A stretch of 64,000 bases of DNA from Icerya purchasi (GCA_039619475.1 CM077115.1:416462557-416526556); one strand, 5' to 3'; counted from the stretch's first letter, positions 34,911 to 48,669 are shown. Notes: generated by a model from the sequence alone, not told the origin. Program-made: numbers and translations.

Positions 34911-36249
34911 AATTGATATTTACCAATATAACTCTCTTTAGACATATTTAGACGATATTTAACAATTTCATTTAAATATTTATTATAGCCATTAATTGCA
35001 AATTCCGTCTCGAGTTATATTAATAGAATTACATTTCCGGTGAAGCGGGTTTTATTATTATTTAACCGTTACTACATAGTTCGCGGAAATTTAACAAATG
35101 AGTAACAGCGGTATTACAATAACAGTACTAGAAATGTAACGCATTCGTGCACGGTTTAATGAATTTTATTCCGTTCTTTTCCCCGCGTATTGTTTACAGA
35201 CGCACCGGCGAGTTTAGTGCATTTACTCGTAATTTAAGGTGGCGGCTTCGACGCTTTAAATACTCACAATCCGAGGCTGTAATGATAGCAAAAAATCCGC
35301 GTCAGATGTAACTCGAATATGTGTACCACTTTTAAATGATGGATTCCTAAAGGAAGAAAACGATCTTTCTTTAAACACTTATTTTAGTTCTACCCGGACT
35401 CTATATGCATTCGCCGACTCCCTAGTATGTCCACCTCCCCGTCTTAATCGAAATTTGTATCGGTGAGATATTGGCACGAAAACACACTGGCAAAAGTAAT
35501 TTCAGAAGGAACGGTGAACGTCCGAAAAGTGCGTGATTGGACAGTAACCTATTGGAGCGAGGAATTAACGACGATCTCTTGCCCGCCAAAAAATTACAAT
35601 TTTTGGACTGTTTGACTTCGGTTCTAGAAAGTAAATTCCGCACCGTAGTGAAACGGTGAATTTTAAAAATCAAAGCGCACACTTATCGCGAAACACTCCA
35701 TAAAGAGACGATATCTGTCGAAGGAACTCGCGGGCAGCATAAAGAACGAAACGGATTCCTTGGAGGCAATTTTGTTCAATAAAAGTTTAAAATTATTTTT
35801 AATAGTCTTAAAGATATTTCTAGATAAGAGTTTTTAAAAAGACCATAACATCTTCCTCTAAAGAATAGTCACCCTCTCTTTTATAGGCGAGATCTTTCAG
35901 GCGTGAATATCTTTTTGGAGGAGACTTTTTTGAGCATGGATTGTTTAAGGCGTTAACGAGCGAGGGTTTTTACTCAGGTCTTTCAACGAATTACCCGTGA
36001 CGATATTCAGGTATCACGCGCTAAACATTATTATTTGTGAGTGTAAACTTGGGTTACACCAAATATATTTCTATATGTCACTATAAAACATCCATTTTCT
36101 GGAACCGAAAATTCTACACAAAATACACACCGTTCTCCTCGTTAGCAATGTAGTAGTTTTTCCGGGTTTTAGTACAGATACATTTATTCGGATGATGTAA
36201 AATGTATGTTTTTCGATTATTTATATGTATGTAGTTATTATGTGGAAAA

Positions 36250-36425
36250 ACTAAATCGCAAACGAGGAACCGTAGGAATTTCTAAAAGCGGTGAATGGAT
36301 GATGTAGAAATAAATTTGGTAGCCCGCGATTCCCGCTCACAAAAATGATTAAGTTTAGCGGATGATAAAATATAACTGCAGGTAATTCGTTAAAAGGCCT
36401 AAGTAAAACCACTCGCTCGTTACCG
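36250..36425. repeat. Dispersed repeat, copy 2 (partner at 0.8 kb)
   Basis: See 795-990 for the shared blocks. It directly precedes, on the plus strand, an antisense LINE fragment, so it may be part of that element's 3' region. Confidence 0.5.
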
Positions 36426-36429
36426 TCTA

Positions 36430-36720
36430 AACGATGCACGCTCAAAAGAATTTCCGCCAAACGGATTTACGCCTAAAAGAGCCCCGGAGAAGGCTGAAAG
36501 AAAAGAGGCAACAAGAATAGGAACCACCTTTGAAGACGACGAACTTAAGATATAGGAAGCATTATAGGGAGTAGGAAAATTCAGCTTTAATAGCTGAACG
36601 TATAGGATGCTACGTTCGGGGGAAAGATTGGAACATTCAAACAACACGTGGTCAGGATCACAAACAAAAGAACAGTCACTAGATTGTAAAGTACAATAAG
36701 GGGACGGGGTTCGCTAGTCC
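36430..36720 (-). mobile_element. LINE fragment, minus strand
   Basis: On the minus strand, FPTPYNASYILSSSSS corresponds to LPIPYCASYVLSF in the 50.9-kb copy, and upstream of it a Cys-containing VLFECSNL resembles HVFIKCRFL there. This is the post-RNase H region of the I/Jockey-type family. It is frameshifted and 5'-truncated. Confidence 0.55.
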
Positions 36721-37515
36721 TATGTCGGTAGAGGAATTTTCTTCGAATAAACCGGAAAAAGTATTCTTTTCCAGATTTAGATGACACTTTTTTTTACCTA
36801 TTTGAAGTTTTAAATAATTTAGGTGATAGCTGCAAAAGAAACCCCGGTCAACATTTTTAACGGGTTGCATTGTTGATGAAATCCATTGCACCGCAATCTG
36901 GTTTTGCTGTCATTATCGATTGTAGCGCTTCATCTTATTATAGAGACTGCTATTTCGCCGATCTCATACTTTAGGAAGACGTTGGAAAAGGTGATTAGAA
37001 ATAGATTTCAATATTTTTCCAAACCTTATATTTGGTATTAAGCCGGGATTATCGTTGACTGCATTACATAGTAAAAGGCAACTGCGATTCTTTTTAAAAT
37101 AAAAAATAATAAAATATAATAAAAAACAAAAAAAAAAAAAAGCCGAAAAAAAATCAATTACAATGACGCGCTATCATTGTTTTAATCTCTAGAAATTTTC
37201 CTGGAATTAAAAAGTTTTCACTTTATTTTGTTTATTTATTTCTCTAAAATTAACGATAAAGTTCTTCTTCCTTTTATTTTTCTGTATTTTAAAATTATTA
37301 TAGAAAATATAGTGTAATATTGTAAATCGGAAATATGATAATCCTCGAAAACGTGTCCGTGATATTCAATGTTCCTGCGAATCAAAAAATGGCACTAGAT
37401 TTTTTAAATAAGGAATTCTTCATGAGACCATCTTCATAATTAAATGAGCTTGCGATAACGCGGCAATCGATATTACTACTACTGGTAATCCTTATTCTGC
37501 TGGTGAACCATGTAA

Positions 37516-37818
37516 TTTATATATATATATATTAATTACAATGTAATTCTTAAGCTGAAAAAATGTCCCAAAAAACTGTTTCAATTTTATGTAACGAAAT
37601 ATGTAACGAAAAAATGTCTTAATTTTATATAATGAAAATTAAATGTTAGAATAGGATTTTTGTGATTATGTTATTTTCTTTTTGTGTTGATGCCAGTACG
37701 AATTACGTTGTAAATTTTGATCATTTTATACAAAGTATAGAAGAGAAAGAGACAGAATTTTAAGCAAGAGGGGTCGAAGGGTACGGCCCCTTGCGAGTCC
37801 AAAATGGCTGAGTTATAT
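37516..37818 (-). mobile_element. (TA)n-flanked repeat family, copy 4
   Basis: Minus-strand copy between TA tracts. It starts TTAATTACAATGTAATTCTT, has a short centre with GTCCCA and TTTTATGTAACG units, then ACGAATTACGTTGTAAATTT, and ends with a degraded hairpin (GGGTACGGCCCC) and AAATGGCTGAGT. The final TATATA is shared with the start of copy 5. Confidence 0.75.
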
Positions 37819-38222
37819 ATTAATTACAACGTAATTCTCAGGCTACCCTCATCAAAAAAATTTTCCCAATTTTTGTAACGCAAAATGTCCCAATTTTATG
37901 TAACGCAAAATGTCCCAATTTTATGTAACGCAAAATGTCCCAATTTTATGTAACGCAAAATGTCCCAATTTTATGTAACGCAAAATGTCCCAATTTTATG
38001 TAACGCAAAATGTCCCAATTTTATGTAACGTTTGTTTTATTTTATAGAATTTTTGTTATTGTTATTTCAAAAATGTCAGAATTTTATGTAACGAAATATG
38101 TAACGAAAAAATGTTTTAATTTTATTTAATGAAAGTTAAATGTTAGGATAGGATTTTTGTGATTATGTTATTTTTTTTGTGTTGATGCCAGTAAGAATTA
38201 TATTGTAAATTTTGATAATTTT
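37812..38222 (-). mobile_element. (TA)n-flanked repeat family, copy 5, with expanded minisatellite
   Basis: It follows copy 4 head to tail with only TATATA between them. It starts TTAATTACAACGTAATTCTC, contains six identical 25-bp units (37881-38030), then the common central sequence. It is cut off at about 38222, after TGTAAATTTTGATAATTTTA, so the GC-rich hairpin end is missing. Confidence 0.75.
37881..38030. repeat. Minisatellite, 6 identical 25-bp units
   Basis: Unit CAAAATGTCCCAATTTTATG plus TAACG, six perfect copies back to back with no spacers, flanked by one partial unit on each side. Single or degenerate units of the same motif occur in the other copies of this family. The identity between units implies recent expansion. 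Confidence 0.95.
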
Positions 38223-38229
38223 ATACCGA

Positions 38230-40855
38230 AGTTTAGCAATGTATCTTAATTAATTATTCTGAGGCGAATATTAGGTACTCATTCCTTGCAAGCTACAACT
38301 TAAATCTTCCGTTTTTGATAGAAGAAACTTGCCAACTGACCATTTTTCATTATAATTATAATTAGCCAAACTCGCCGACAGAAGTTGGAAATTTTATATT
38401 CCGTACTATCAGTGTGCAGTGTAGCATTAGTCCGTCTAATGTTTCCCAGTCCCCGTTTGAAGATGCCGGCATTATTTATTCTGCGGTTATCATTCATCTA
38501 CGTTCTAGCATGGCAGACAATTTAATTTGATTGATGAAAAATGTTCCAATTTTTACCGATGACTGCAAGTCCCAGCGATAAAAGTCTTTTATCATCATTG
38601 ATGGTTAAATTATTGGGGTTCGCTTTAAGCTCCTTCCGAAGAGGAGCCTTTTTTCGGGAGAAATTCTAAAGTCTCGCGGTCAATGTCCTTTTCCGGTAAG
38701 TACGTTATTTGCATAGTGATAGTCTTAGTTTTTAGTATCATCGTAACTGACATTAAGGCTTCAATTGAAAATCGCTGACCGTGGTGCAGTTTTGTCGGGT
38801 GGGGTTGGTTATCATCAGCTCTGATTGGGCGGCTAGAACGGCCACGTTATATCCATTAGCCGTTCATAAAAGCTAAAAACACATTGACAATAATCCGAAA
38901 TGGACTTTAGCGAAGCAACGATAGCGCGGTGAGTGGTTTAAAACGGTTCGACCGTGTCCCTGCGGTAGCCTTCCCGGCCGAACTGATGCGTAAATTTATT
39001 ACTAAACTGTACCGATAGGCGCGCGTAACTATTAATTTTATGGACGAGGAAATGTACAGCGACATTGCGACGTTCATGAATTTAGCCGTAATAAATATGT
39101 AAATATAGCTCGATTGTGTGTTCCACAATAAATTAATGGATACGATGATTTTTCCGCTGTATTCTTTCGATCATTCACTTAAATTAATTTCAAACAATAG
39201 TTTAACGTATAAGAAGAGGTTTTTTCTTGTATTACTTTGCTGATATTGTTTCTGTGTGCTGGTAGTTCGTGTATATGATTTTTCTTTATTTATTTATTTA
39301 TTTATTTACATAGGCAGATGTACACTAATGTTTGTTGACTTGTTTTGAGCTGAAAAAAACAAACGATACGGTACAATTAGAAAATTACGATTCCTATCGA
39401 ACCCGGTTAAATGGTGTAATATTAATTAGAAACTTCCGCCGCTGGAATCAGACGAAAGTCAGATATTTAAATGCAGACCTCGTTAATTGCCCGACGACAA
39501 GTTAAATGGGTTGTTTTACAGCAGTATGGTTATGTCTTTTTTTTTTTTTGTTTTTGTTATATGCGGGTTTCTGCGTGTCAATACTTTTTTGAAAATTACG
39601 CAGACACTTTCTTTCGGTGATATTTCGGCAATCCGATAAAAATTCGAAATTCAACGACCTATGTGCAAGCCTAAAGGAGGGATGATACAAAACGGTTCAG
39701 CTTTAAAATATTACGTGGCAGTTAGAAATGTAGAATAAAGAGAAACTATTTCGTGTAGGAATCGTCGATTAGGACAAAGACGAATTTAACGTAGGTGCAA
39801 TAGGTGCTACCAACGATACGGAACAAAGAGAATTAAAAAACAAACGTATTTTTTCTTCTTCTAAATTACTTATTAGCTAACCCCGTACGTTATGTTAAAT
39901 TGATTAAAACTATCTTTCGTGTGCACGTGTCTGATGAAAATATGTCTATGACGTAATTTAATAGTTTCGCAAAAAATAGCATGTAATCGTGACAGTTTAA
40001 TTAGATGATTTTTGGAAAGTTTATAAGACCGAATTAAGCCCGAAAAGAAAAAGAAAAAAGTAAAAAAAATACATTCCCGGAAGAGGAATAGAATCGCAGT
40101 TTTATCTTTTTTTCTTCTTTCGTACCTATTTATATCTCTGCCAAATAATCTCGGTGCTTCTAGATAACAGCGATAAGACACTTTGAAAATATAACCGGGA
40201 ATTACACTTGGAGTTATATGAATATTTTGCGTATGCTGCCTGGCATGTGTTGAACGGCGTCGATATATACGTCGCAGACAGTACTGTATTGTTAAACGAA
40301 TCATTAGACATATAGAGACTTTTATGAATACATTTGTCAACACTGACACGTCTCGAAGAGCTTACTGTGATTATGAAGCTATTAGCTTGTTTAATTTTAA
40401 ATATATTATTATTATTGTTTTATAAAAGTCCATATGTCTAATGATTCATTTGTACTGAGTTTGCGCGCTGATTTTTTATCGCGAGACAAATAAGACCGGT
40501 CACTGTCGTCCGAGTAACTCTAAAAGGTACACGCACCTTTTCCGTTGAATCTCTTTAGATTCGGGTTCCCCTCGTACAATAAAAACATTTCGTCTTTGTT
40601 AATTTTTATTTTTTGTTTAATGAAGTGTTTTTGTGTTGTTTTTTTTTTTTTTTTTTTTCATGCGGCTTTATTAAAATCCGATCTGTACAAAGCGGTGTCA
40701 CAGCCGTCTTTCGAACTTGTGACTGATGCCTGAGGATCATCGCCAAATCTGACAAACTTTAGAGTTTAAATTCTCTTATCTGCACGTAAAGTTTTCCGTT
40801 AAATACCATTTAAATGGAAAATATCAAATATAAAAATGAGAAAAAACCTCTTTTT
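38230..40855. other. No gene recognised
   Basis: Mixed AT-rich and moderately CpG-rich sequence. The frame at 39873-40349 (158 codons, minus) is the longest here, but it has low-complexity Phe/Lys stretches and no motif I recognise. I regard it as chance. Confidence 0.4.
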
Positions 40856-40861
40856 TATTAT

Positions 40862-41260
40862 TTTTTTTTTTCCAGCACGTTGATAAAAGACCTCCGCTCA
40901 GAAACAATATAAAGCAAAATTGGTCAGTTAAATACGTACGATCAGAGATTGACAGAATGAATGTAGAAAGAACTGAAACAATGACAGGATATACCTAATA
41001 AAGAGTAGGAAGCCGGCGATAGATAGTAAATTAGAGTAAAGGATAGCACGTTTCACCGAGAGGGACGTACATCCAAAAAAGATAAGACATGATTGGGGTC
41101 ACAAATAGAGAGCCTCGTAAGTGGGATGAAGAGGACAGTTTGGGTAGGTAGTTAAAAACGAAAGTGTGATGAAGGTAGAAGACCGTGGTTAAGACGCAAA
41201 CGAAACAGCGAAATGAAGGGAAATCGTAAAAGCAAGGGTGAGCAGAAAAATTCGGCTGAA
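40862..41260 (-). mobile_element. LINE 3' end, minus strand
   Basis: The T-run at about 40862-40871 is followed by antisense tail sequence. The minus strand reads GTTTCTGAGCGGAGGTC and TCAACGTGCTGG before the A-run, matching GTTTCTGGGTAAAGGTCC and TTGACGAGCCC at 1-185. The following 380 bp are purine-rich antisense LINE sequence without an open frame. Confidence 0.5.
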
Positions 41261-41592
41261 TGGACAGGTAATCGGACTGTTTGCTGGCTACTTGTATTCA
41301 TTTAAAGATGATTTCATCTCTTTAAGAACAATGTTGTGTTCTCGATGTTCTGAACGACCCAATAATTCTGAACGTTTATTTTTGGAAATTTCACATTGAT
41401 CACTATAGTACATTATAGAGTCATTATAATCAAGTTCAAAGCCAAATTAAGGCACTACTCATTCATTACCGAGTTTAGATCGCTGCGCTAGTAGCTAAAA
41501 GTTGTTTAGCTAACAAAACCGGAGATTTCGTAGATTATCTTGTTTTTTGCCTATTCTTTTCTACTCGAGTCGCATGGCTAATTTGAATGCGA

Positions 41593-41624
<32 letters not shown>

Positions 41625-42099
41625 CAAACATTTTTTACGAAAAATGTTTGCACATCTCACAAAGAAAGGAACTGCCTCACGGATAACCTTTCTTCATACC
41701 TTTCTGTTAGAGGAAGTACGTTACGAAAAGAGCTTAACTCCGTAAAGTACCTTGAAGATCATTTACTTATTAGTGTTGTAGGAGCCCGGACGTGGGACGA
41801 CTTTAACGGATCGCAAATAACTCTATGTAATAGAGAGTTTTTTTGACGATTCACTAAGCAACCGAGCACGAGACTTTCAAAAATCAAAAAAGAACGAATG
41901 AGAAGAAAAACCCGATGAAGAGGAGTGGAGAAGTCATTAAAATTTTTTTATGCGAAATCACCATTATTAAACGACGAGCAAAGAAGATTAGAAAAACACA
42001 TAAAGGAATATAATAATGAACTTTGTGTTTTTCGTCGTTTGCCGTTAGTTTTTCGAAAGCGAACGAAATGATGATAAATTTAAAAAGACCGAATTAAAA

Positions 42100-42610
42100 A
42101 ACTTTCACAGAAAGAAAACTGTGTTACAATAATAACGCGAATATAATGCGAAAAAGCTCACTTTGTTCTCGCCGCGCGAATTAATTAGGCCGCGGCTTCG
42201 ACGTCATTTTAGACTGTAATTAGACAGCGAAGATCCGGGCTCGTCTGGCGCACGGACGAGACGGAAAAAGAGCCGGTTCCTTTTACCGTCGATGAATTAT
42301 GGAAATTTATCTGGGAAAACTAATTAGCGGGTTATCGTCAAAGTGTAGACAACCGGTGAGGCGAAGTGAACAAAAATCGCTGTTTCCGTTCTAGCCGTTC
42401 CTTGGCCGATGAATTCGGTTTCATTAGAACTAATTGAAATAATCACCTATGTCGCAGCAGCCGGCTTTCGAAAGAGCCGATATAAAACTATTCCATACCT
42501 TGTGAATGGTGACTAATAGACACGCGCATACACGACCACTGCCCCGGCGGAATTAATTAATTGCCGCGCCGCCGTACATATGTACGCTCCTCTACTGCTG
42601 GTTAATTCGA
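42100..42610. other. CpG-rich single-copy block with TAATTA-type motifs
   Basis: A sharply bounded stretch of higher GC content inside AT-rich DNA, with repeated AATTA cores (AATTAATTAGG, CTAATTAGCGGG, GAACTAATTG, AATTAATTAATTG). It has no open frame and no repeat partner in the window. The cores match the kind of site bound by homeodomain proteins, but such motifs are common. It is a candidate regulatory element only. Confidence 0.3.
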
Positions 42611-43196
42611 ATTATTTTTCATACTCGCTCGTTAGTTTGTTGTCGACAGATTTTTCAAAAGTAAAACAGAGCTACGCCATAAATTTTAGTAATCGCTTCA
42701 GCGACGAAGACAATGAGACAGATATAGATCGCTCAGATTATAGCTGATTTTTTTTCTTTTTTTGCAGCAACAAAACTCGAATAAAGTTCTATATTAGTGA
42801 AAATTACATATACAACTGTATCTTATCTGTCTTACAGACCGCGTTAATTACACCTTCAGAATGCTGAGCATAATACTGTAACCAGATTTCCTTTTTTTTT
42901 TATTCGTCATTAATACAGATTTGTAGGGAAATAAAAAAAAAAAAATTTTTATTAGACAACAATTATTCGCCATACTGCATACATATGTGAGAATTGACAT
43001 AAAAATCATGCGCCATACTGCATAAACAGAAACAAATTAGGAAAAAGGCGCTCTCTTTTTAAGTTTACAAAAATAAAAAATTAAAATTTCAGAGAAAATT
43101 GATATCTGAATTTAGATAAAGAAAATTAACAAATTTATCAATGAATTGTTTGTAATTTTGTTAAGTAAACTCACTGTAAAGCTTAACCAAAATCTT

Positions 43197-43450
43197 AATA
43201 TTTCAAAATTTTAACACTCCAAAATTTTATTACATCAAAATATTAATACTTCAAAATTTTATTACATCAAAATATTAATACTTCAAAATTTTAATACTTT
43301 AAAATTGTAATATTTCAAAATTTTAATACTTTAAAATTGTAATATTTCAAAATATTAATACTTCAAAATTGTTATTTCAAAGTTTTAATACTTTAAAATT
43401 GTAATACTTTAAAATTTTAATGCATCAAAATTTTAATACTTACAAATTTG
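43197..43450. repeat. AT-rich minisatellite, about 16-17-bp unit
   Basis: About 15 diverged units of the type ACTTCAAAATTTTAAT, with alternating variants (ACATCAAAATATTAAT, ACTTTAAAATTGTAAT). Some variants occur as higher-order pairs, which points to duplication of two-unit blocks. Confidence 0.9.
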
Positions 43451-43459
43451 AATAAATTT

Positions 43460-46251
43460 TAACTTGAGGTCACACTTGGGAATAATTTTAAATTGTTTTT
43501 CATATTATTTTAAATTGTTTTGAATAAAATTATACTGTGGAGAATAAAACAAAATGAAAAGAAAACTCCAGAAAATGAGGTAGATTAACCATGCTCATTA
43601 TGCAGCTGATGGAGATATTTGTTCGATACGTAGCTTTGAAAGTATCAATTGTAATCAAATTTTGTAGCTTTCATATTAGCCAAGTTCTATTATGAACGTT
43701 CTTAAGTTACACTTATATTTATTAAACACTTTCTTTCTGTTAAAAGATTTTCTTAGAACAATTTATAATCACTTCATTTTTATTTATTACAAAAGTAGAC
43801 TTTTGATATAAATTTTATTAAACTATCTTTTTTGAAAATACGACATTTTGCTTTTTATAGAGTTCTATTGAGAATTCAATTAACTTGTTACAATTACAAA
43901 TTGTTAAAATAAAAATACGGGTAATAGCGAACAAGCGGAAGCTGTATATTTATCCAGAAGAAGAATTTTTTAAATTCAGTCTGATCATGGGGGGACCTAT
44001 AGCTGAAAACGTTCCTGCGGTTAATTATTATGTACAGTTTTTGTTCCTTTTGCAATTTTCGTATCTGTAATTATTTACTTTTTCTTTAAACACTGGTTAA
44101 TGGTTTGTGAAGTTTTTTAAGTTTTAACGTTAAATTGAACAATAAAATTGTATTACAATTTGTTATACCAGCTGTAGATAGAGATGAAAAAAATAAAATA
44201 CAAGAAAAAACCCATAGCCTTCTAACAATATAACTGTTCTTTTTTGTAGATACCTATTTTCAGTTAACTACATATATTCAAAGAGCGCTCTTATATATTA
44301 CTTTTTTTTTACCCATATACGTCTAATCTAGGTAAAATTTCTTTAATATTCAATAAACTGAATGTGTTTCTTGTTCGGCCATTCTCCATTATAAACAGAA
44401 GTTTGCTACGAAACAAACAGAATTATTGATAATTTTAACGCGAAATAGCAAACAAGAAAAAAGCGGAAAAATGCGCATAGGTGTCTTCTGCTTTTGTACT
44501 AGGGAAATTTTATCAGCTTTGTTACACAATTAATTCACGGACGCTTCTTAATTTAGCCATTATCCGGCAACGGCTGCATGTGCACGTTATGCAGGCACAG
44601 TTGCAGCAGTGAAAAGCCCACTTAACCAATGACAGGAAATACAATAATTCGCAACAGTTCCGATCACGCCAAACAACGCGAATACGCTTATGTACGCTAT
44701 ATAAATAGATTAATAATCATCCTACTGCACTTCAACTAAAAATAATCGCCGCATGACTATGCCATCAAAATAATATTACACAAAATTAAATAAAAACTGA
44801 AATAAAAACGTTCCACTAAATAATAATAGTACTATGAATTACATTTTCATTAATAATAAAAATATTGATCTAAATTAAAATTCAAAAAACACGCAAAACA
44901 GTATCCGAAGCAGATAAATTACTTTCTATAAAATACCAGGAAAACAGCCCCGAAATAGTTGTCATATATTAAACGATCAAATTAACACCAATCCTCCCTT
45001 TGACATAAAATTTTAAATATTATTCGCCATTTATTAATTAAATAAACTTATTCCGTTTAGCATTTGTATCATATCACGATTCTAGTGATACTATCAATTT
45101 TGTTAAATTTTTCATTCATATTTGAAGATAAATGAATTTGCGTTATTCTTTTCAGATTCAAATGATCGTCACTTATACATTTTTAATTTCTCTTTTCCAG
45201 TTAGAAATGATCAGGATTCTCGCAACGTTTCTAGTATATTTTATATAACACTCAGTTATTAGCTGTATACATGGAGCTGCTTTCACATGATGTTCGAACT
45301 CTATATTGTGTGTCTTTTATTCTCTCTCTAGAGTCAACGTTGATCATCCCAATCGTAGCAAAATTCCTATCTTCTATACTTGGCCATATTAAAATCTAAT
45401 CCCTTCAGTAGTTCTCTTTCACTTTGGCATTCCTATCTTATCGTGTACAGTTACTTCTAATGAACTCTTCTCTAAACAAAGAGCACGCGCTGATGTTGTA
45501 GTTACAGTTATAAACATGCACAGCTCGCATTTATTATTGCGGGCCCGCTGTCGCATTTGCGGCCCTAATGTTAGGTAGTGAACTCCTTGCCAGCTGGCCC
45601 CGTGGGCGCTGCTGTTGCAGCGTGGTCATAATGTTGGGCGTGAATTCTATTCGTTTCCTTTTGACAGCATGCGCTGTTTTCGCAGTCGTCGCCATAATCA
45701 TTTTTGTCATAATTGAGAATTATATGCTTTATAGTGGTGGAGAAAGTTGTTTAACTTTCGGATCATTCTTTACAGCACGCTAAGCGCTGTGTTCTATATA
45801 GCTTTGGTGCTTGATGGCTCTAACTGCTTTTCAAACATCCCATGTTTCTTCTTCTTCCTTAATTGTAGGCTGATTCCTTTGTCCGTCGGTACTATAGGTT
45901 CTGTAATTGCAGATATGACCGGTATGGGACAGCTAACTCCTTTTGCTCATAACCTTCGGCAATGTCATTTCTTCTCTTTTTAGGATGCATATGTTTTGCA
46001 TTTATCGGCGTTGATTGTCATTGTCTCTCCATCCTTGGTAATATAGGGTTCTTAGTCAGATTCCATTCCTTGTGACTCCTAATTGCTACTATCTACACGT
46101 GTTGATAGGTAATCGTCCAAGCTCAGGGGAAACCCAAAACAAGAAAAAAAAAAGTCCTAAAATATTTATTTATATTTATGAATTAGTAAAAACATATATA
46201 TATATGTATATTTTATATATATATTTATATATATTTTTATATATATAAATA

Positions 46252-46316
<65 letters not shown>

Positions 46317-46971
46317 GAAATTTGGGAGACGTGGTGCGAGATAGAATGTGAGAATGCTTGAAATCCTGTTTATCAGTCAAGGGGAAGATACACGATCACG
46401 CAATTCGGCAGGAGAAAGGCCCACCCCGGTAAATGATGGTGATTGGTCACGGGGAGAACAAGATAAAGTAAGGAGAAACGGCTAGGAAATCAAAACCGAA
46501 AAAAGATCAGTCTCAACCAAGATCGAACATTGGTAATTGCTGCGTTAGCAATTATCTATCTCACAAGGGTCGTCGTGAATTGCCTCGAGAAGAGAAGTCG
46601 ATAGTTTTTTGTAAACCTACCGTGCGAGAAGGTCATTACAAGTATTAAGACCATTTCTCGCAATCGAAATTGAAATAAAAACTTGTCCGGAAGTCCGCTT
46701 TGTTTCGGTGTTAAATTAACAGATTAAGTCGTGTAGCCGTAACTCGTGACCAAGCTTATAGTTGGAATTCATCGCTGCTACCTGGATCATCGCCGACAAA
46801 TAGGATACGTACAATTTATATTATAATTAATTTCGTTATTATTCGGCGTCATATTCGTATATATTATAATTGTGTTTTTTTCAGCGGTCGACCATCGAAG
46901 AAATATCAGTGTAGGTCATTTTTAATATATCTCCATTCATAATTTGAACAATTTATTCTTAAAATTATAAC

Positions 46972-47012
<41 letters not shown>

Positions 47013-48650
47013 CCTGAAAAAAGAAAAATATAAATCAAATATAAAATATATGTCTGTGGAAGTTAATTCTGCGGTGGCATCCCTGAGGGCATAGAGAAAA
47101 CTGCTGAAACATTACAGTCTGTAGCTCGGTTTGTGCGACTTTTTTGTCTTTTCATTTCCAGTCCGGTTTTAGTTAGATTCATAATTGGTACAAAAAACTT
47201 TTTCTTTTCAAAATTCCGGTAAATCGAACCGTTATTTCGTGGAGGCTTAGTGTCAGCTTCCACTCTCGAAAAGTATCATGACCGAGTCAGTTTGAAACTC
47301 GAGTCATTTCTATCGAGCTTAAAATCGAATTGAGCACTGAAAACAATATCTTTGAAAAGAAGCAGATTTCTTTCTTCGCCTGCTGAACATAAACGTTTTT
47401 CTTTTTGCCCCGAACTGTTGTAAAACGTTAATTTGTCAGGATATTGGACAAAAATTCTTTACAAGTCGAAATGTATACAAGCGTTATGAAAAATTCGGGA
47501 AAACGGATAGAAATTAATTTTACCACTCTGGAAACTCGGAAAGATAATAAGACAAGAAAAAGAAAAGGACGTTGTTTAAAGGGGGCATGTCTGATTTAAT
47601 TTAATTAATATTCCAACACTATCAGCTGGAAGAGTAGCATAGCGTAAACGCCTTCAACGTGCTATTTAACATCAAAGCAGGAACATCATCCGAAAGTATT
47701 CGCAAGCGTTCTATTTTACCCCGGGAACTGTTCTAACTTGCCAGCACGATTAACTATACCGCCTTAATTAATCATCGCTGAACTTTCATATTCTTCTAAC
47801 AATATTTTTCTTGCCTCCATAAATCTTTTTTACCGGCACTAATGTCATTTTCACGGCATTATCAGCAATGTGGCCGCCAATTTTTTACTATTTTTGTCGA
47901 ACAAAAAAAATTAATCATCGTCGAATCGTTAAATGGTATTTCTGGCTGGCAAAACAACTTTTTCCAAAGAATAGATCATCGAGAATTTTCGGAAGTCTGC
48001 GGTTAAATGTTGGAGAGATTTCCACGAGCAATGAAACGGTATCTCGATTAGCACGGAATAGCACCCCAAAAACACATACAGCAGAAGAAAAAGATCGCCC
48101 AGTACACAAAAGAAATGAACCCCACTGATTTCTACCTGGCATCAGGTTCGTAAATTGGAAAACCGATGAAACTGTTATTTAGGAAAGAATACAGAGCCGG
48201 CCGCTTTGCAATCATTGTGGCTACTTACTGAGATACCCCTTCGCGCAGAAGAAGGAACGAATAATAAAAGGCGCACCGGATGATTCGGTCAAACATCCGG
48301 AGATTGACAAAAGGCTACAGAACACTACACTGAAAACACTCGATGCGGAAGTTGAAACATATTGCTTTAGCTTCTAACACATGTTTAGAGCGCGCTTTCG
48401 GATCTCTTATATTTTTCTTTATAGCGCTATTCGTAATTCCTGAGCGTCGGCGACTACCTATTCGTACATCTCACCTGTACATATGTATAGTGTTCATAGC
48501 AATTATTATATACAGTACGAATGTGTACACACGCAAGACTACATTTAGAACTGATAGTAATCGTTTGATTTATATCGGCATATACAAGTGCAGTCCTATT
48601 TATGTCTGCTGTGTACTGACCTAGCGCGCATATGATGTTGTACGTGGTGG
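43460..48650. other. No gene recognised; includes TA tracts
   Basis: AT-rich sequence. Complex TA tracts lie at 46194-46313 (with TTTC interruptions) and 46989-47012. The 45.5-46.1 kb and 46.3-46.8 kb parts have more balanced composition. Frames at 45568-45783 and 47868-48128 lack recognisable domains. Confidence 0.4.
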
Positions 48651-48669
48651 TTTGCCATTGCCTTTCACG

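Noticed and set aside
37881..38030. CRISPR-like direct repeats
   Set aside because: The 25-bp units are back to back with no spacers and lie in eukaryotic transposon-like sequence.
39873..40349. 158-codon open frame on the minus strand
   Set aside because: Low-complexity Phe and Arg/Lys stretches, no family resemblance, and no repeat copy.
45568..45983. Open frames with hydrophobic segments
   Set aside because: No recognised membrane-protein family, no splice sites or start context; hydrophobicity follows from T-rich sequence.
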